DNA of 64,000 bases from Zanthoxylum bungeanum (taxonomy: Eukaryota; Streptophyta; Magnoliopsida; Sapindales; Rutaceae), in the NCBI GenBank assembly GCA_019454045.1, contig SKCR01023428.1, positions 92,733 to 156,732 of the forward strand, read 5' to 3'. The translations under genes were made by a program, and so were the position numbers. Positions 11,228 through 21,595 of the stretch are shown here, piece after piece (position 1 is the first letter of the stretch; every line of letters starts with the position of its first letter). Below the pieces are notes generated by a model. That model saw only the letters and a list, made by a program, of their open reading frames with translations, had not been told where the DNA came from and ran no database searches.

Positions 11228-12063
11228 GTATGTTTTTAGTCTACTCTCTTTGATTTCTGTAATTTATATGGCTGGAAAGATTGAAGTTCTTTAAGCCTTT
11301 TGATTAAGAGGCTGATTGCTAACTAGGAAATATGGTCATGTGTTGCCTTTGTTTTCTATTTGCTATGTGCATTCATTTATTAACTCAATAAATTATGTTA
11401 GGGCAGTGTTAAGGTAAAAATGGACTTAACCATTGGAATCTCCATGGCCTTCACTTAACAACATCAATTTTCATTGTCGTCATCTTACTGTTCTGCATAT
11501 CTTTTCATAGTTCTGTGTCTATGAAATTGGTCATGCACCTATGCTCAATTTGATCCAAAATTATGAATGAAACTATTGATTGATAGATGGGCATGTTTCA
11601 TGGAAGGACGTATAGATTTATAACATCTATTTGTTTATGGGAAGTAAAACTTTCTATTTCCTTTGTCTTCTATACTAGCTATGAAGCATAACTTTTATTT
11701 TTAATCATTCTTTTCTGATTAGATCATTTTGACTAAAACAGAGTTCACACCAACCTTTTCCTGCTAATTTGATTTTGGGTCTGACATTATCATCAAGTTT
11801 GAAATAGAATTTACATATGCTGCTTCGGCTCAGATGGGCCATCATACAGATCAGTAAAAAAAAATCTCAAATGCAGTAAACAAATCTCTGTGCATTGCTG
11901 ATTGCTATATGGTCTGAGATGAGAATAATGCAAAATTTAGTAACAGAAGAAAGATGGTTATGGCTGAAATTTATTTCGTATCGGCAGTTTTGAAATCTGA
12001 TTCTGATCAATCTTCTATGCCAATTCCTAATTTTTACTTTGGGCTGCCTCGGCTGAACGGTTG

Positions 12064-12260
12064 TGTTGGAATTAGTTAGGTGTTGGAATTAATTATGTAG
12101 TGTGTAGTTGGTAGTTGTGGTGTTTTTGTATTTAATATGGTAGTTAATATGGTAGTTGTGTATTTAATATGTTTGTTGTATAATGCCTATATAAAGGCCT
12201 CTCATTGTAAGTTCTAAATTAAGCAAATGTTTATAGACATTTTCTTTACAAATTCTCACA
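12064..12260 (+). mobile_element. 197-bp solo LTR in intron 2
   Basis: It begins TGTTGGAATTAG, ends AATTCTCACA and is flanked by the perfect 5-bp duplication GGTTG (12059-12063 and 12261-12265). A TATA box CCTATATAAAGG lies at about 12188. Size and ends fit a short copia or TRIM LTR; orientation follows from the TATA position. No internal region remains. Confidence 0.87.
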
Positions 12261-12465
12261 GGTTGATTTGATTTTCTTTATACTCATGATCATGAATTCA
12301 CCTAAGCTTGCTAAACTAGAGATTGCATCATCTATTTTCTTAATGATTGGCTAGTAACTGAATTCTCTGTCCCTGATGGCTTTGTGCATCTTTATTCACT
12401 CTGATTCTCTGAGATTCTATCTATGTTAGCTTATTGAATTGGTGACTGAAAAGTATTTATTTTAG

Positions 12466-12761
12466 GTTTGGCATTTCACCCGCTGGATGGTATACTGCAG
12501 GATGTGCCACATGTTATAGTACTCTTCATAGCGCCAACCCATTTTACCACACATATAGGGCTCTTATTCCTCGAGGCCATATGGACCGCAAACATTCATG
12601 ATTGTATCCAAAGCAAGCTATGGCCTGTGATGGGTGCTGGCTACCACACCATTCACCACACCATATACGGCCATAATTATGGTCATTATACCATATGGAT
12701 GGATTGGATGCTTGGAACTCTTCGTGATCCAGCCGATGATGACTGGGGAAAAATGAAATGA
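12466..12761 (+). CDS. STE1: Sterol C5-desaturase exon 3
   Basis: After the acceptor ATTTTAG it encodes [60 protein letters not shown] and ends WGKMK before TGA. The third His cluster is HTIHH. The usual His of NIHDCIHG is Gln. The exon is uninterrupted. Confidence 0.92.
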
Positions 12762-13050
12762 TGAACCTTCTCTTACGTTGACTCTTTTCTTAGATAAATC
12801 CTACTGTTATTTTTGGTGGTATTGTGGTTTGGTTGGTTTTACTCTCATGTATGTTGTATTTTTCTTGTAGATGTTGATTTGTTAGTTTTCTCCCATTACT
12901 AGAGAAGAAAAAAGCTTTCTGGGTGCTGAGTTTAGGTTTCTCGCAATCTTATAAGATGTATTGTACGATCCGTGGGGAATATTTTGATTGAAACATAATT
13001 TCTCCCAATCTCAACTATGGTAATAAAGAAATTGTGCTGCAAAAATGTAT
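12762..13050 (+). other. Probable 3' UTR of the sterol desaturase
   Basis: T-rich sequence after the stop, with AATAAA at 13022-13027 as a plausible polyadenylation signal. The sequence from about 13050 to 13300 holds nothing I can recognise. Confidence 0.5.
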
Positions 13051-13304
13051 CTTTCATGTTTCTTTCTCTGCGTGTACAATGGGAACTCTCCTGCTTTGTA
13101 CATACCAATTATCTCCCTTTTCTAAATGACTCGTGTAGTGTTTGGCTCACAAATCTTATTGGATGATAAAATTGTAAATGCAATTGTCTAGATAATGCTG
13201 CAGTTGTCGTGCCCATGGCCAGGCCCCTGTCAAATCTGTATCTTTAACAGAGTTACCAACAATGCTTTTTGTTTACTGATTCTCTCTCTTTTTGACTTTT
13301 ACAG

Positions 13305-13361
13305 GTTGGTTCAGGTGTTGGTTTGGTTGGAATTTGCCTTGCTCATGTAAGAGCTTCAAAG
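13305..13361 (+). pseudogene. Single exon of an EEF2KMT/FAM86-like methyltransferase
   Basis: Exactly 19 codons (VGSGVGLVGICLAHVRASK) lie between an acceptor (TTTTACAG) and a donor (AAAG|GTTTGT). VGSGVGLVGI is the SAM-binding motif I of the seven-beta-strand lysine methyltransferases and is closest, from memory, to the plant FAM86/EEF2KMT-like proteins. No upstream or downstream exon of that gene is visible before the satellite begins at about 13.9 kb, so it is a stranded exon, perhaps cut off by satellite expansion or carried here by a transposon. Confidence 0.6.
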
Positions 13362-13884
13362 GTTTGTTATTCAAATCTCATGAACTTTCATGCTCATTAA
13401 CTTTAGTAATTATCCTAAGTAAATAATTGATTAATTTTTCAAAATTTATCATATTTCTTTTTCTTAATTTAATATGGAATCGATTTTTTCCTAACTCCTA
13501 TGCATACTCATTAACATATATAATTAATGAAAAATAAACCATAACACATGTAATTTATATATTTATTAAAAATATCTCGAATCGTAACTAAAACTTAATT
13601 GGTCAAAGAAAATAATAAAACGATTCAGTAACGAATAAACGTATTCATGATGTTAAATTCGTATTCCATAATTGTAATAAACACTTTAAATCGAACCGAC
13701 CAATTGATTAAACAAATATATTGTTTGAAACTCACATTCGGGTTAAAGCGAATTGAATCGAATAAATAAACGAAATGCTTACCAAAAATTGCCACCCCTA
13801 ATGTTTATAATCATTACACACGAAATCGAGATCGAATCGAAGTAATAAACATTATATTGAATAATTTATAATTGTTAGATATAA
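13362..13884. other. AT-rich stretch without a gene
   Basis: No coding potential. The end (TTGCCACCCCTAATG, about 13788) resembles the terminal TAGGGGTGGCAA motif of small hAT-type elements, but I could not find a matching left terminus. Confidence 0.4.
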
Positions 13885-16800
13885 CTAATACATGCAACTT
13901 CACAGCATCAATATGCAATTTCACCATTAAGATGCAACTTTCAACCTTAAAAGATGCAACAAATATTTTAAACTTGAAAAACAAAAAATTAAATAAATTT
14001 TAAGAAAAAATCACTCAATATTTGTGCTAGGGCTCATAAATATGACCATTGAATATGCAACCACTACCATTAAACTTGCAACTTTCACAAATAAATATGC
14101 AATATTTCGAAGATGAAATTTTTAGCAATAAACATGCAAAATGAAACCATTGGACTTGAAATTTTAGCAATAACATGCAATTGCATCTGCCTCGAAAATC
14201 GCACCTGCAACTATGACCGTTGAATATGCAATCTCTACCATCAAACATGCAACTTTCACCAATAAATATGCAATATTTCGAAGATGAAACCTTTAGCAAA
14301 AGACATGCAAAATGAAACCATTGGACTTGAAATTTTAGCAATAACATGCAATTGCATCTGCCTCGAAAATCGCACCTGCAACTATGACCGTTGAATATGC
14401 AACCTCTACCATCAAACATGCAACTTTCACCAATAATATATGCAATATTTCGGAGATGAAATTTTTAGCAATAAACATGCAAAATGAAACCATTGGACTT
14501 GAAATTTTAGCAATAACATGTAATTGCATCTGTCTCGAAAATCGCACCTGCAACTATGACCGTTGAATATGCAATCTCTACCATCAAACATGCAACTTTC
14601 ACCAATAAATATGCAATATTTCGAAGATGAAACCTTTAGCAAAAGACATGCAAAATGAAACCATTGGACTTGAAATTTTAGCAATAACATGCAATTGCAT
14701 CTGCCTCGAAAATCGCACCTGCAACTATCACCGTTGAATATGCAACCTCTACCATAAACATGCAACTTTCACCAATAATATATGCAATATTTTGAAGATG
14801 AAATTTTTAGCAATAAACATGCAAAATGAAACCATTGGACTTGAAATTTTAGCAATAACATGTAATTGCATCTGTCTCGAAAATCGCACCTGCAACTATG
14901 ACCGTTGAATATGCAATCTCTACCATCAAACATGCAACTTTCACCAATAAATATGCAATATTTCGAAAATGAAACATTTAGCAATAAACATGCAAAATGA
15001 AACCGTTGTACTTGAAACTTTAGCAATAACATGCAATTGCATCTGCCTCGAAAATCGCATCTGTAACTATGACCATTGAATATGCAATCTCTACCATCAA
15101 ATATGCAACTTTCACCAGTAAATATGCAATATTTCGAAGATGAAACCTTTAGCAATAAACATGCAAAATGAAACCATTGGACTTGAATTTTTAGCAATAA
15201 CATGCAATTGCATCTGCCTCGAAAATCGCACCTGCAACTATGACCGTTGAATATGCAACCTCTACAATCAAACATGCAACTTTCACCAATAATATATGCA
15301 ATATTTCGGAGATGAAATTTTTAGCAATAAACATGCAAAATGAAACCATGGACTTGAAATTTTAGCAATAACATGTAATTGCATCTGTCTCGAAAATCGC
15401 ACCTGCAACTATGACCGTTGAATATGCAATCTCTACCATCAAACATGCAACTTTCACCAATAAATATGCAATATTTCGAAGATGAAACCTTTAGCAAAAG
15501 ACATGCAAAATGAAACCATTGGACTTGAAATTTTAGCAATAACATGCAATTGCATCTGCCTCGAAAATCGCACCTGCAACTATGACCGTTGAATATGCAA
15601 CCTCTACCATAAAACATGCAACTTTCACCAATAATATATGCAATATTTTGAAGATGAAATTTTTAGCAATAAACATGCAAAATGAAACCATTGGACTTGA
15701 AATTTTAGCAATAACATGTAATTGCATCTGTCTCGAAAATCGCACCTACAACTATGACCGTTGAATATGCAATCTCTACCATCAAACATGCAACTTTCAC
15801 CAATAAATATGCAATATTTCGAAAATGAAACATTTAGCAATAAACATGCAAAATGAAACCGTTGTACTTGAAACTTTAGCAATAACATGCAACTAAATCT
15901 GCCTCGAAAATCGCATCTGTAACTATGACCATTGAATATGCAATCTCTACCATCAAATATGCAACTTTCACCAGTAAATATGCAATATTTCGAAGATGAA
16001 ACTTTAGCAATAAACATGCAAAATGAAACCATTGGACTTGAATTTTTAGCAATAACATGCAATTGCATCTGCCTCGAAAATCGCACCTGCAACTATGACC
16101 GTTGAATATGCAACATCTACAATCAAACATGCAACTTTCACCAATAAATATGCAATATTTCGAAGATGAAACCTTTAGCAATAAACATGCAAAATGAAAC
16201 CATTGGACATAAAATTTTAGCAATAACTTGCAATTACATCTGTCTCGAAAATCGCACCTGCAACTATGACCGTTGAATATGCAACCTCTACCATCAAACA
16301 TGTAATTTTCACCAATAAATATGCAATATTTCGAAGATGAAATTTTTAGCAATAAACTTGCAAAATGAAACCATTAGACTTGAAATTTTAGCAATAACAT
16401 GCAATTGCATCTGCCTCGAAAAGCGCACCTGCAACTATGACCGTTGAATATGCAATCTCTACCATCAAATATGCAACTTTCACCAACAAATATGCAATAT
16501 TTCGAAGATGAAATTTTTAGCAATAAACATGCAAAATGAAACCATTGGACTTGAAATTTTAGCAATAACATGCAATTGCATCTGCCTCGAAAATCGCACC
16601 TGCAACTATGACCGTTGAATATGCAATCTTCTACCATCAAACATGCAACTTTCACCAATAAATATGCAATATTTCGAAGATGAAACCTTTAGCAAAAACA
16701 TGCAAAATGAAACCATTGGACTTGAAATTTTAGCAATAACATGCAATTGCATCTGCCTCGAAAATCGCACCTGCAACTATGACCGTTGAATATGCAACCT

Positions 16801-18890
16801 CTACCATCAAACATGCAACTTTCACCAATAATATATGCAATATTTCGGAGATGAAATTTTAGCAATAAACATGCAAAATGAAACCATTGGACTTGAAATT
16901 TTAGCAATAACATGTAATTGCATCTGTCTCGAAAATCGCACCTGCAACTATGACCGTTGAATATGCAATCTACCATCAAACATGCAACTTTCACCAATAA
17001 ATATGCAATATTTCGAAGATGAAACCTTTAGCAAAAGACATGCAAAATGAAACCATTGGACTTGAAATTTTAGCAATAACATGCAATTGCATCTGCCTCG
17101 AAAATCGCACCTGCAACTATGACCGTTGAATATGCAACCTCTACCATAAAACATGCAACTTTCACCAATAATATATGCAATATTTTGAAGATGAAATTTT
17201 AGCAATAAACATGCAAAATGAAACCATTGGACTTGAAATTTTAGCATAACATGCAATTGCATCTGTCTCGAAAATCGAACCTGCAACTATGACCGTTGAA
17301 TATGCAATCTCTACCATCAAACATGCAACTTTCACCAATAAATATGCAATATTTCGAAAATGAAACATTTAGCAATAAACATGCAAAATGAAACCGTTGT
17401 ACTTGAAACTTTAGCAATAACATGCAACTAAATCTGCCTCGAAAATCGCATCTGTAACTATGACCATTGAATATGCAATCTCTACCATCAAATATGCAAC
17501 TTTCACCGGTAAATATGCAATATTTCGAAGATGAAACCTTTAGCAATAAACATGCAAAATGAAACCATTGGACTTGAATTTTTAGCAATAACATGCAATT
17601 GCATCTGCCTCGGAAATCGCACCTGCAACTATGACCGTTGAATATGCAACATCTACAATCAAACATGCAACTTTCACCAATAAATATGCAATATTTCGAA
17701 GATGAAACCTTTAGCAATAAACATGCAAAATGAAACCATTGGACATAAAATTTTAGCAATAACTTGCAATTACATCTGTCTCGAAAATCGCACCTGCAAC
17801 TATGACCGTTGAATATGCAACCTCTACCATCAAACATGTAATTTTCACCAATAAATATGCAATATTTCGAAGATGAAATTTTTAGCAATAAACATGCAAA
17901 ATGAAACCATTAGACTTGAAATTTTAGCAATAACATGCAATTGCATCTGCCTCGAAAAGCGCACCAGCAACTATGACCGTTGAATATGCAATCTCTACCA
18001 TCAAATATGCAACTTTCACCAACAAATATGCAATATTTCGAAGATGAAACCTTTAGCAATAAACATGCAAAATGAAACCGTTGATCTTGAAACTTTAGCA
18101 ATAACATGCAACTAAATCTGCCTCGAAAATCGCACCTGTAACTATGACCATTGAATATGCAACATCGACCATTAAACTTGCAACTTTCACCAATAAATAT
18201 GCAATATTTCGAAGATGAAAACTTTAGCAATAAACATGCAAAATGTAACAGTTGGACTTGAAACTTTGGCAATAACATGCAACTACTTCTGCCTCGAAAA
18301 TCGCACATGTAACTTTGACCATTGAATATGCAACCTCTAGCATTAAATGTGCAACTTTCACCAATAAATATGCAATATTTCGAAGACGAAACCTTTAGCA
18401 ATAAACATGCAAAATCAAACTGTTGGACTTGAAACTTTAGCAATAACATGCAACTGCATCTGCCTCGAAAATCGCACATGTAACTATGATCATTAAATAT
18501 GCAACCTTGCCCATTAAACTTGCAACTTGCACCAATAAAAATGCAATAATTCAAAGATGAAACCTTTAGCAATAAACATGCAAAATGTAACCGTTGGACT
18601 TGAAACTTTATCAATAACATGCAACTGCATCTGTCTCGAAAATCGCACCTGTAACTATGATCATTGAATATGCAACCTCGACCATTAAACTTGCAACTTG
18701 CACCAATAAATATGCAATAATTCGAAGATGAAACCTTTAGCAATAAACATGCAAAATGTAACGTTGGACTTGAAACTTTATCAATAACATGCAACTGCAT
18801 CTGCCTCGAAAATCGCACCTGTAACTATGACCATTGAATATGCAACCTCTAGCATTAAACGTGCAACTTTCACCAATAAATATGCAATAT
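13885..18890. repeat. Tandem satellite array, 171-bp monomer, about 28 copies
   Basis: The phrase CTATGACCGTTGAA recurs at 14211, 14382, 14554, 14725 (with one change) and 14896, giving a 171-172 bp period through about 18.85 kb. Each monomer consists of five blocks that all start with C/TATGCAA, of 21, 21, 37, 41 and 51 bp. Variant monomers recur in register: TGTAATTTTC at 16301 and 17837, and TTTCGAAAATG at 14961, 15817 and 17352. This indicates higher-order units of about 855 bp and about 1,536 bp (five and nine monomers). The left edge is degenerate, and the last monomers (from about 18100) are more diverged. Long minus-strand reading frames exist only because 171 is a multiple of three. 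Centromeric or other heterochromatic satellite is likely. Confidence 0.95.
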
Positions 18891-19420
18891 ATTTTTATAT
18901 TATTGTATTTTATCAGTATTATAAAAAATATATTTTTATTTTTTTTTTCAGTATTTCTTAAAAATAAATTTTTAAAAACTTACAATAAATTTTTTTTATA
19001 ATTTTATTTTTATTAATATTTTATAATTTATATAATAAAAAATTATTTTTAATTTTTTTTTTCAGTTGTTGCAACCAGTTACTCTCATTTCTTTTTGTTT
19101 TTCAATGCTACCAACCTTTGGGTATCTGATACCCATTGTAGCAATACCCACACGAAACCAGATTTTCAAGACCTCAATTGACACAAACCTAAACTCAACC
19201 AGCTCCTAAACTGACACCCCAGTAATACCCTCAACTTCAATCACCAAATTTCTGCTTATGCAGGAGAATATAAATGAAGAAAGAATATTATATAAATCAC
19301 AAGCAGGGGTTGCAATACCCTTAACATTTGGATCAACACAACTTTAATGTAAAAGTGCAGTAAACGTGGGTCACTATACCAACAACAAGCTAATATCAAC
19401 AATCACAAATCTTGAAGTTG
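18891..19420. other. AT-rich then unique sequence, no gene seen
   Basis: 18891-19075 is almost pure A/T. 19076-19420 looks single-copy and may belong to the adjacent methyltransferase relic as intron or trailing sequence, but no exon could be supported. Confidence 0.4.
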
Positions 19421-19830
19421 TCACATTGTATTCCACCTAAAACTATCAACTTCACCAATCTGCAAGCCAAACCTTTGCACATTAAAATCGGCCACATCAG
19501 CGGCCAATAGATTCAAATCAATAGCAATAACTTTCCCTTTACTCCCCAAAGCTCTACCAAGCCCAATGGCAATGGCACCAGAACCAGTCCCCAAATCAAT
19601 CCATAACTCTTCTCTCAAATCTTCATTATCCCTAACCACGTCACTCACCAAACCAACCAGCAACTCAGTCTCTGGTCTAGGAAAATAAAAATAAAAACCC
19701 CCAATTTACAAAAATTATCTTAAAACCTAAATACCAAAATCGATCAAATTCAAGGAAATCAGAGACATAGAATACTTACCTATCCTCACGCATCAATAAG
19801 TTCTAAAATTGGCTCCCTAGTTCATTCCAA
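19421..19830 (-). pseudogene. PrmC/HemK-like N5-glutamine methyltransferase relic, two exons
   Basis: The minus-strand frame from 19676 reads PETELLVGLVSDVV, then WIDLGTGSGAIAIGLGRALG (SAM motif I), VIAIDLNLLAADVADFNVQR, and is lost after about residue 80 with a stop at 19421-19423. A preceding exon (19830-19780) ends in AG, so that the split codon gives the Arg of the family's RPETE motif; the 103-bp intron has GTAAGT and CCTAG ends. That exon has an in-frame TAG. The plant homologues modify release factors, probably in organelles. The catalytic NPPY part is absent, so this is a dead fragment. Confidence 0.7.
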
Positions 19831-20015
19831 TCTTCTCTCTCTCTCTCTCTCTCTGCTTCATTTCTTTTTCTTCATTTTCCTTCGTTTTCTCAGTAGCCAA
19901 ACAGACAACAAACCATCACTCAGCTAAATGTAAGGTGGAAAGCACTCAAAGCTCAGCATTAAACTCGGTTTTTCTTTCAATTTCTCTATGCTCTCTCGCT
20001 GGCTCTGGAAGGAGT
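19831..20015. repeat. TC microsatellite and short unique sequence
   Basis: (TC)n at about 19832-19854 just upstream (in minus orientation) of the methyltransferase relic, as in a plant 5' UTR or intron. The remainder up to the copia LTR has no recognisable content. Confidence 0.45.
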
Positions 20016-20266
20016 TTAATGCATTTTGTTTGTTATAATAAAGTCCTGGTCTTCAGGGAAAGTCCTAGTTTTTAGGGATATCTACTTGCTTTTGAATTGT
20101 TCCATGTTTCTGTTACCACTTGGATTTATTTCCTGTTTTTTAGTTTATGTTAAGATTGTGTATTGAATGGCTATTTAAGTCAGAGTTATTGTTAATAAAA
20201 TTGAGTCATTCAATCCAACTTGTTGTGTTCTTATTCTTAGTTTCATTGAAATCAAAGTTCCTAACA
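20016..20266 (+). repeat. 5' LTR of the Ale-type element
   Basis: Homology with the 3' copy starts at GAGTTTA(A/C)TGCATTTTG and the LTR ends CCTAACA directly before the primer site. The left edge is set by that homology only. About 250 bp. Confidence 0.75.
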
Positions 20267-20269
20267 ATC

Positions 20270-20282
20270 TGGTATCAGGAGC
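20270..20282 (+). other. Primer binding site, tRNA-iMet type
   Basis: TGGTATCAGGAGC, four bases after the LTR end. It differs by one inserted G from the usual TGGTATCAGAGC. Confidence 0.85.
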
Positions 20283-20342
20283 CAGCACTGGGCCTGATCA
20301 ATCAAAGCAGCAGTCTTTGAAGTTTTAGCAGCAGCACAGGCG

Positions 20343-21303
20343 ATGACTACAGAAGGGAGTTTTACACAGCCAACCATTCCTCGCTTTGATGGTCACTATG
20401 ACCATTGGAGCATGCTGATGGAAAATTTTCTACGATCTAAGGAATTTTGGGGGCTGGTGGAGCTTGGCTATATTGAGCCAGCAAGTGAATCAGTGCAAAC
20501 AGATTCACATCTAAAGAAGAATGATGAGATGAAGCTGAAGGACCTAAAAGTGAAGAATTATCTCTTCCAGGCGATCGACTGGACTGTTTTTGACACCATT
20601 CTCAAGAAGGATACTGCCAAAGATATATGGGATACCATGAAGAAAAAATTCGAAGGAAATGCAACGGTTAAGAGGTCTCATATTCAAGCTCTCCGCAGAG
20701 AATTTGAAACTCTTGAGATGAGGTCCGGTGAAAAAGTGATAGAGTACTTCTCTAGGGTCATGACAGTGGCTAACAAGATGCGAATTTATGGAGAGGATAT
20801 GCAAGATGTTAAAGTGGTAGAGAAAATTCTACACTCTTTAACTGAAAAATTCAACTATGTTGTATGTTCTATTGAGAAGTCAAGGGACATTGATGCTCTT
20901 ACTGTTGACGAGTTACAAAGCTCATTAATAGTGCATGAACAAAAGTTTCAGAGACATAATGGTGAAGAACAGGCTTTGAAAGTGACATTTGAAGCAGGAA
21001 GAGGTCGTGGTCGTGGTAGCTATAGAGGAAGAGGGAGAGGTCGAGCTGACTTCAACAAATCAACTGTGGAGTGTTACTGATGCCATCAACTTGGACATTT
21101 TCTGTATGAATGTCCTTGGAACAAAGAAGCAAATTATGCAGAGCTTGATGAGGAAGAAGAAATGCTCTTGATGTCTTATGTGGAGCTGTATAAAGCAAGA
21201 AGAGAAGATGCATGGTTCCTTGATTCAGGGTGTTCTAATCACATGTGTGGTGATCGAACTATTTTCAATGAACTTGATGAAAAGTTTCGACATTCGGTAA
21301 AAT
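20343..21303 (+). pseudogene. gag and protease region of the Ale-type element
   Basis: The ATG at 20343 opens a frame of 245 codons: capsid-like core (FDGHYDHWSM, then LRREFETLEMRSGEKVIEYF), an Arg/Gly-rich stretch, then the zinc knuckle. TGA at 21079-21081 falls inside the knuckle, between the first two Cys residues (CY*CHQLGHFLYEC), where the family has Arg or Lys; CGA to TGA would explain it. The same frame continues after the stop to the aspartic protease motif AWFLDSGCSNHM at about 21210-21245 and is lost near 21310 by an extra base in an A run. Confidence 0.88.
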
Positions 21304-21535
21304 TTGGGAAAAAACACTAAGATGGATGTGATGGGAAAGGGAAGTGTGAAGCTGCTGCTGAATGGAGTCAATCTTGTTGTTGCTGAGGTATACTATATTC
21401 CAGAGTTGAGAAATAATCTCTTGAGCATATGGCAGTTGCAAGAAAGAGGCTTGGCTATTTTGATCAAGAAAGGGATGTGCAAGATATTTCATCCAGAGAA
21501 GGGTTTGATAATTCAAACCAACAATGAGTGCTAAT
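21304..21535 (+). pseudogene. Protease C-terminal part, shifted frame
   Basis: This frame carries VYYIPELRNNLLSIWQLQERG, the conserved end of the copia protease region, and stops at TAA 21533-21535. In an intact element it would be continuous with both neighbours. Confidence 0.8.
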
Positions 21536-21595
21536 CGGATTTTTATCTTACTGCCTCAGTCTTAAGCTATCTCTCAAGCACAATCTGATCAGTGC

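Larger units (their letters stand above)
7570..12761 (+). pseudogene. STE1: Delta7-sterol C5(6)-desaturase gene, three exons, frame broken in exon 2
   Basis: The spliced product matches plant sterol C5-desaturase (STE1/DWARF7), an ER membrane non-haem di-iron enzyme that introduces the C5 double bond in sterol and brassinosteroid synthesis. Exons are 7570-7789, 10914-11227 and 12466-12761; the introns have GT/AG ends and phases that join exactly (split codons GAT and GGT). The three His clusters are present: HRELH, HAIHH and HTIHH. Without an 8-bp duplication at 11038-11053 the product would be 273 residues, the normal family length. With it, the frame shifts and a TAA follows at 11054-11056, before every His cluster. 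One His usual in the family (DCIHG) is Gln here (DCIQS). Intron 1 (3.1 kb) holds an LTR element and intron 2 a solo LTR. It is either a recent pseudogene or a null allele; all else looks intact. Confidence 0.9.

Noticed and set aside
11042..12466. An extra intron in the desaturase beginning at GTAAGT (11053)
   Set aside because: The sequence after it encodes conserved enzyme residues in the shifted frame up to the His clusters, so it must be exonic; the 8-bp footprint explains the frame change better.
14027..18818. Series of minus-strand Cys-rich reading frames of 70-302 codons
   Set aside because: They are the 171-bp satellite read in one frame. No start context, no exon structure, and frames break where monomers are 170 or 172 bp. 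Kept only as a low-priority finding.
13885..18890. CRISPR-like or gene-cluster array
   Set aside because: No short constant repeat with unique spacers; the whole 171-bp unit repeats, and the context is a plant nucleus.
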